From NCBI GenBank assembly GCA_964517215.1, contig CAZFBR010000105.1, positions 1 through 11,866 of the forward strand: a stretch of 11,866 bases of DNA. The letters run 5' to 3'. The position numbers and the translations under genes were made by a program. Positions 8,476-11,866 of this stretch are shown one piece after another (position 1 is the stretch's first letter; each line of letters starts with the position of its first letter). The DNA is from CAZFBR01 sp035353495 [NCBI: uncultured bacterium] (GTDB taxonomy: Bacteria; DAOPZR01). The notes beneath the pieces are model-generated. The model did not search any database and had not been told where the DNA came from. It was given only the letters and a program-made list of their open reading frames with translations.

Positions 8476-8946
8476 CTAAATGCGGGAACGCTGGCGCATG
8501 GCGACGTTGACCACCACTTCGCCGCAGCTGGTCTTGAGCGGAATCACCAGGGTTTCCAGCATCAGATTGGAAATCTTCATGTTGTCGCCGGTGAAGAGCG
8601 AGGGCGGGGTGATGTCGAAGTTGAAGCCCTTGCTGTTGAGCGCGGAAATGGCGCGGCCGGTGATCATGTTGGCCAGTTCGCTGATGGTGGATTTGGCCAG
8701 TTCATCGAATTCCTTGAGCTCCTCGCCGTTCATGGCCGAGGCGATGCGCAGCGAGGTGGGCTGGTCCATGTCGTAGACCACCCGCCCCTCAACCTCGCCG
8801 GTTATGCCGATGAGCGCGGCCACGCCCTTGGTGCTGATCGGGGTGGTGATGAGCGACAGCTTGCCGCGTTCGACGTCGGCGTTCAGCAACTCCTTCAGCA
8901 GCGAATAGGCGCCTTCGATGAACGGATTGATGTATTCGACTTTCAT
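8476..8946 (-). CDS. cheX: CheX-type CheY-P phosphatase
   Basis: This 156-residue cytoplasmic protein is the usual length for CheX. It opens with the family pattern MKVEYINPFIEGAY. Its alpha helix with SELANMITGRA holds the catalytic pair spaced as in CheX/CheC phosphatases: E90 and N93, with G97 after them. CheX family members remove the phosphate from CheY-P as dimers and so reset the motor or other output. It lies 9 nt after cheY on the same strand, with AGGAG (8957-8953) 6 nt before its ATG, so it is almost certainly co-transcribed with its substrate. No CheA, CheW or receptor gene is in the window, so the kinase must be elsewhere. Other chemotaxis-like uses, such as control of pili or surface attachment, remain possible. 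Confidence 0.93.
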   Translation of the reverse strand: MKVEYINPFIEGAYSLLKELLNADVERGKLSLITTPISTKGVAALIGITGEVEGRVVYDMDQPTSLRIASAMNGEELKEFDELAKSTISELANMITGRAISALNSKGFNFDITPPSLFTGDNMKISNLMLETLVIPLKTSCGEVVVNVAMRQRSRI

Positions 8947-8955
8947 GGTGATCTC

Positions 8956-9396
8956 CTATTTCGCCAGAACGCCCTTGAGGATTTTCAGCACCTGTTCCCG
9001 CTGGAACGGCTTGACGATAAAATGCTTGGCGCCGCGCAGGATGGCCTGCTTGACCAGCGACTCGTGCCCGAGGGCGGAGACCATGATGATTTTGGCGGTG
9101 GGATTGATGGCGAGGATCCCTTCGACCGCCTCGATGCCGTTCATTTCCGGCATGGTGATGTCCATGGTGGTGGCGTCAATCTCGGCGCCGCGCGCCTTGT
9201 GGAATTCCACCGCCTTTCTTCCGTTTTCCGCTTCGCCGATGATTTCGTACCCGGCACTGGTCAGCACGCGCGCGAGCTGCTTGAGGATGAACGCGGAATC
9301 GTCGGTGATCAGCACCTTGTATGGCGTACCGTCCGGCTTTTTGCCGCTATCCTTCAGTTCCTCATCAGCTGCCGCAACTTCAACCTGATCAGCCAT
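8956..9396 (-). CDS. cheY: CheY-like single-domain response regulator
   Basis: This 146-residue protein consists of an acidic, probably flexible N-terminal extension (about 1-25) and one receiver domain. The receiver shows all key residues: acid pair D32/D33 (VLITDDSAF), phosphoacceptor D79 in TMDITMPEMNG, switch residue S107 (MVSA) and K129 (IVKPF). No output domain follows. The TMDITMPEMNG form resembles Thermotoga-type CheY, which is also served by CheX. The start is the ATG at 9396, because AGGGGGG lies 4 nt upstream; an in-frame ATG at 9411 would give five more residues but has no ribosome binding site and sits very near the predicted transcription start. Transcription likely starts near 9425 from the promoter at 9460-9432. 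CheX, the next gene, is its likely phosphatase. A role in flagellar or surface motility is probable but not shown here. Confidence 0.93.
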   Translation of the reverse strand: MADQVEVAAADEELKDSGKKPDGTPYKVLITDDSAFILKQLARVLTSAGYEIIGEAENGRKAVEFHKARGAEIDATTMDITMPEMNGIEAVEGILAINPTAKIIMVSALGHESLVKQAILRGAKHFIVKPFQREQVLKILKGVLAK

Positions 9397-9400
9397 AGTT

Positions 9401-9407
9401 CCCCCCT
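9401..9407 (-). promoter_or_regulatory. Ribosome binding site of cheY (decides the start)
   Basis: AGGGGGG on the minus strand, 4 nt before the ATG at 9396. It falls between the two in-frame ATG codons and so favours the downstream one. Confidence 0.8.
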
Positions 9408-9431
9408 GCATAGTATTCCTACGTGAACGAG

Positions 9432-9460
9432 AGTATAGCTGGTTATGGAAAAATTGTCAA
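9432..9460 (-). promoter_or_regulatory. Sigma70-type promoter of cheY-cheX
   Basis: The minus strand has TTGACA (9460-9455), a 17-nt spacer and TATACT (9437-9432). That is a perfect -35 box, ideal spacing and a -10 box one base off consensus. Transcription would begin near 9425, giving a leader of about 29 nt that contains the ribosome binding site of cheY. The strength suggests steady housekeeping expression; I see no obvious operator. Confidence 0.9.
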
Positions 9461-9551
9461 TGTGTTCAGCGGATGGGCTGCGGTTATCTTTGCCTGCCGC
9501 TATGCCGATAGAATTATCAGGAGGATGCAAAAACGGATCGGGGAGGGCGCC

Positions 9552-9656
9552 ATGGAACAGGGAACCCACGAGGAACTGTTATGGCAGTATATCCGCGAAC
9601 TGTATCGGGTGGACAATTGGGAGGACCTGATCAAGGCAGTGGACCGCGCGGCATGA
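9552..9656 (+). CDS. Small hypothetical protein (34 aa), coupled to the beta-barrel gene
   Basis: I do not recognise this protein. It would be 34 residues, rich in Trp, acidic and Leu/Ile positions, with a helix-like pattern (LLWQYIRELYRVDNWEDLIK), no signal peptide and no membrane segment. GGAGG (9542-9546) lies 5 nt before the ATG, a good ribosome binding site. Its TGA overlaps the ATG of the next gene (ATGA), a classic coupling arrangement; the next gene has only a weak ribosome binding site of its own, so translation of this ORF may be needed for it. It may be a small protein with its own role or mainly a leader ORF. An upstream in-frame ATG at 9525 would add nine residues, but its ribosome binding site lies directly against it with no spacing. 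Confidence 0.55.
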   Translation: MEQGTHEELLWQYIRELYRVDNWEDLIKAVDRAA

Positions 9657-10318
9657 TTCGCCGGGCATTGCTGCTGGCGGCGGCAGTTGCGCTCACCGCG
9701 CAGTCGGCGACTGCGAGCGGGACCCGGCTGTCGGGCGACTGGGAACGCGGCCTGCAGATGATTTCCGAAACCGATGAAGAACTGGCGCAGGAAGCGAATA
9801 TCGACAGCGAGTACCTCTTCGACCGGTTCAAGCTGAAACTGACGCATCCCTTTGCCGCGGGGGTGGAGGGGAGTGTTGAATATGTGCAGGAAAACAAGGA
9901 TTTTCGCGCCTACGACACGTACGACAATATCGGGCGGCACGTCAATACCGCGCTGACCCTCCCCGTGGCCGACGGCTGGAAACTGAAACTGTCGAACCGG
10001 ACCTGGTGGAAGGCATACGGCTTCCTGCCCAACAAGGACAGCCTGGCGGTGGTCAGCGGGGCGCTGCTGACCTTTCATCCGTCCACCAGCCCGTGGGACT
10101 TTTCCTTCAATTACTATTACAAGGACCTTGATTATGACGATGATGTGCGGCAGGAATTCGAGAATCAGCAAGTGCATACGCTGATCATATCCGCTGAGCG
10201 GCAGCTGACCGAGAATTTGCGGGTCAATGTGCGCGGCCGGCAGAAGAACTACGATTTTGAGAGCAAAACCAATCTGATTCTGCGTATCGGCAGCATCGGC
10301 TTCGACTACGAATTTTAG
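9653..10318 (+). CDS. Predicted small outer-membrane beta-barrel protein
   Basis: This 221-residue protein has a signal peptide (MIRRALLLAAAVALTAQSATA, likely cut near ATA/S). The mature part alternates polar and hydrophobic residues in successive strands with acidic or Asn-rich turns (e.g. FSFNYYYKDLDYDDD). It ends in GFDYEF, and a C-terminal Phe on a last amphipathic strand is the usual signal for the BAM assembly machine. The size suits about 8-10 strands. I do not recognise a named family. The start at 9653 is preferred over an in-frame ATG at 9581 because that one would put 24 extra residues before a complete signal peptide. It lies one base ahead of a PorV/PorQ-like gene, so the two are probably made together and may work together in the outer membrane. 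The barrel call is from pattern only. Confidence 0.8.
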   Translation: MIRRALLLAAAVALTAQSATASGTRLSGDWERGLQMISETDEELAQEANIDSEYLFDRFKLKLTHPFAAGVEGSVEYVQENKDFRAYDTYDNIGRHVNTALTLPVADGWKLKLSNRTWWKAYGFLPNKDSLAVVSGALLTFHPSTSPWDFSFNYYYKDLDYDDDVRQEFENQQVHTLIISAERQLTENLRVNVRGRQKNYDFESKTNLILRIGSIGFDYEF

Positions 10319-10319
10319 C

Positions 10320-11732
10320 ATGACAGCTCGCGCGAATCCGCTGGCCGTACTGTGCTGTGGTCTGGCCTGCGTGCTGCTCACCTGCCGGACGATTCCGGCC
10401 CGGGCGGCGACGGGTACGGGCGGCTTCCTGCGTTATCGGGTCAGCCCGGCAATCGCTGCGCAAGGCGGCGCCGGCGCCGGCCACAGCACGGGGCTTACCG
10501 CATGGCAGGCGAATCCGGCCGGCCTGTGGGGCGGGCAGGGACATGCCGTTTGCCTGCAATATGATGCCTGGCAGGAAGCGATGCACCGGTACGGGGCGGC
10601 AGTGCTCTATCATACCGCGCAGCTCAATATCGCGGGCGGCTGCGACGTCTTCACCGACGCCGCGTCCGGCTGGCGCGAGGGCATTACCACGACGGACGAT
10701 GCCCTGAGCGCGCAGCTTGGTCTTGCCCTGCCGCTGACCGACGGGCTTGACGGCGGACTGACTGGTCGCTATATCCGGGAAGATGTGGCGGGCAGCACCT
10801 GCCAAACCTGGTCGGGCGACGCCGGTGTCATGCTGCATCTTGATGCGCAGCGCGCGTGGACGGTTGGTTTGGCGGCGCGCAATCTCGGCCGCCCCGTCGC
10901 GATTGGCGGCATCAATGAGGAATTGCCGCTGGAATACGCAGTGGGCACGAGCTTTTTCGTCATGCCGGACAAGGTGCGCTTGTCGGGCGAGGCGGTCAAA
11001 CCAAACCATGCGACGGTCGATTACCGGGTCGGCCTGGAAGTGCGGCCGCTGCCGGCACTCGCCGTGCGCGCTGGCTACCGGTACAGCTTCGCCCGCAACG
11101 AGGCGTTTACTGCCGGGCTGGGCGTGGATTACTCGCCGGTCGGATTCGATTATGCCTATGCGGATGACGATGCGGCCGGGGCCAGCCATCAGCTGATGCT
11201 GCGCTGCGCCTGGGGCGAACCGGCTGCGGCGGCGCAATCAGGCCCGCAGCCAGCTGCGGCGGCGAGGGTAAACCGGCAGGCAGACATGCCGGTCACCGCG
11301 CCGCAACGGCCGGCGGCGACGGCAGCGACGGCAGTGACGGAACCGGAGTACACAAACCCGTTGCGCTTGAACCCGGCAGTGGAACGCCAGCTGCGCGAAG
11401 GCGATGACCTGCTGCAAAACGGCCAGTACCTGCATGCGGTGCAACGGTATCAGCGTGCGCTCGAACTCGACCATCAGAACTACCGCGCGTATTACAAGCT
11501 GGGTTTCGTGGCGTACCAGATGGGGCAGTTCGCCTCGGCGGATCAGGCCTTCATGTGTGCACTGGTGCTGCGCCCGGATTCGGTCGAGGCGCTGGTCAAT
11601 CTCGGCGCGGCGGAATACCAGCTGGGCAGCCCCGCCACCGCGCGCCAGCTGTGGGAAAAGGCGCTCTTGCTGGATCCCGAATGTACAATCGCCAAAAACA
11701 ATCTCGCGCAGCTGCGTCAGCAGGGCCGTTGA
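10320..11732 (+). CDS. Second PorV/PorQ-like outer-membrane barrel fused to one TPR block
   Basis: This 470-residue protein is a shorter, more divergent paralogue of the one at 6068-8185. Signal peptide about 1-29 (cut after ARA); it contains cysteines but no good lipobox. Residues 40-69 keep a worn form of the PorV/PorQ hallmark (GGAGAGHST ... ANPAGLW). A barrel runs to about residue 300 with long amphipathic strands (e.g. VRAGYRYSF, VGFDYAYADDD). A Pro/Ala/Thr-rich linker covers about 300-350, and a single TPR block about 354-468 (NYRAYYKLGFVAY ... LVNLGAAEY ... LWEKALLLDPE) aligns with both blocks of the other protein. It begins one base after the stop of the small barrel gene, in the same operon. 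Likely place: outer membrane with the TPR part in the periplasm, binding partner proteins (inference). Confidence 0.85.
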   Translation: MTARANPLAVLCCGLACVLLTCRTIPARAATGTGGFLRYRVSPAIAAQGGAGAGHSTGLTAWQANPAGLWGGQGHAVCLQYDAWQEAMHRYGAAVLYHTAQLNIAGGCDVFTDAASGWREGITTTDDALSAQLGLALPLTDGLDGGLTGRYIREDVAGSTCQTWSGDAGVMLHLDAQRAWTVGLAARNLGRPVAIGGINEELPLEYAVGTSFFVMPDKVRLSGEAVKPNHATVDYRVGLEVRPLPALAVRAGYRYSFARNEAFTAGLGVDYSPVGFDYAYADDDAAGASHQLMLRCAWGEPAAAAQSGPQPAAAARVNRQADMPVTAPQRPAATAATAVTEPEYTNPLRLNPAVERQLREGDDLLQNGQYLHAVQRYQRALELDHQNYRAYYKLGFVAYQMGQFASADQAFMCALVLRPDSVEALVNLGAAEYQLGSPATARQLWEKALLLDPECTIAKNNLAQLRQQGR

Positions 11733-11866
11733 CCCGACCTGTTATACACCGGCAATGGTTATCGATCCAGCTCCCGACGCACGTTCCGCTTGCCGGAAAT
11801 ATACAAATGTGGGGTCGTCACAAGAATAGGTGGGTCGGCAAATGACGTAAGCACTTGAAAGCATGA
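11733..11866. other. Downstream intergenic tail; no gene seen
   Basis: These 134 bases hold no ORF with support and no clear terminator. A 5-bp inverted repeat (TTCCG ... CGGAA, 11784-11798) has no T-run. A TTGAAA at 11855-11860 could be a -35 box of a gene beyond the right edge, but its -10 position falls outside the window. Confidence 0.5.

Noticed and set aside
9397-9411. Upstream ATG for cheY at 9411
   Set aside because: No ribosome binding site, only about 14 nt from the predicted transcript start; AGGGGGG lies between it and the better ATG at 9396.
9484-9514. Possible plus-strand promoter for the right operon (TAGAAT at 9509-9514)
   Set aside because: No acceptable -35 box at 16-18 nt upstream. 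A promoter is expected somewhere in this divergent region, but I cannot place it.
9423-9551. Longer version of the small ORF starting with GTG at 9423
   Set aside because: It would run through the cheY promoter, has no ribosome binding site at that start, and its extra part shows no conserved-looking pattern.
10320-10386. Lipoprotein signal in the second PorV/PorQ-like protein (Cys near residue 22)
   Set aside because: Thr precedes the Cys, which is a poor lipobox, and a standard cleavage site (ARA) follows at about residue 29.
9500-11237. Long minus-strand frames (293 and 337 codons) opposite the right operon
   Set aside because: Low-quality composition, no motif, and overlap with well-supported plus-strand barrel and TPR genes.
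11784-11798. Inverted repeat TTCCG/CGGAA as a terminator for the right operon
   Set aside because: The stem is only 5 bp and no T-run follows.

Overview
The window comes from a GC-rich bacterial chromosome. All the exported products look built for a diderm (Gram-negative) envelope: Sec-type signal peptides, outer-membrane beta-barrels ending in Phe, PorV/PorQ-family proteins, and a C-terminal domain of the FlgD-Ig / type IX sorting type (VYPNPF ... YD.SGR ... GVY.Y.I). This mix is common in Bacteroidota-related lineages and in many uncultivated candidate phyla. The sequence alone does not let me name the phylum.

Left block, plus strand, 1-8236: a very large secreted protein, cut off by the left edge, made of fibronectin- and Ig-like domains and ending in a sorting-type domain. 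It is followed almost without gap by a small secreted protein that is essentially a stand-alone copy of that last domain, and then by a 705-residue PorV/PorQ-like barrel fused to two blocks of TPRs. A strong intrinsic terminator closes the block. The tight spacing (start beside or overlapping the first stop, then 8 nt) suggests one operon.

Middle block, minus strand, 8424-9460: a two-gene cheY-cheX operon (response regulator plus CheY-P phosphatase). It has a near-consensus sigma70-type promoter, clear ribosome binding sites and its own intrinsic terminator, which faces the terminator of the left block across about 190 bases without a convincing gene.

Right block, plus strand, 9552-11732: a 34-codon ORF overlapping (ATGA) a 221-residue predicted outer-membrane beta-barrel, followed one base later by a second, shorter PorV/PorQ-like barrel with one TPR block. 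The last 134 bases hold no gene I can support.

Working together (inference): the two PorV/PorQ-TPR proteins flank the chemotaxis pair. One sits beside a giant surface protein and a free copy of its C-terminal domain, so the locus may combine a surface or adhesion protein with outer-membrane parts that handle its export or anchoring, next to a signalling pair that could tune motility or adhesion. No core secretion component (such as a SprA/Sov translocon or PorU peptidase) is visible in the window, so a type IX link remains a hypothesis.
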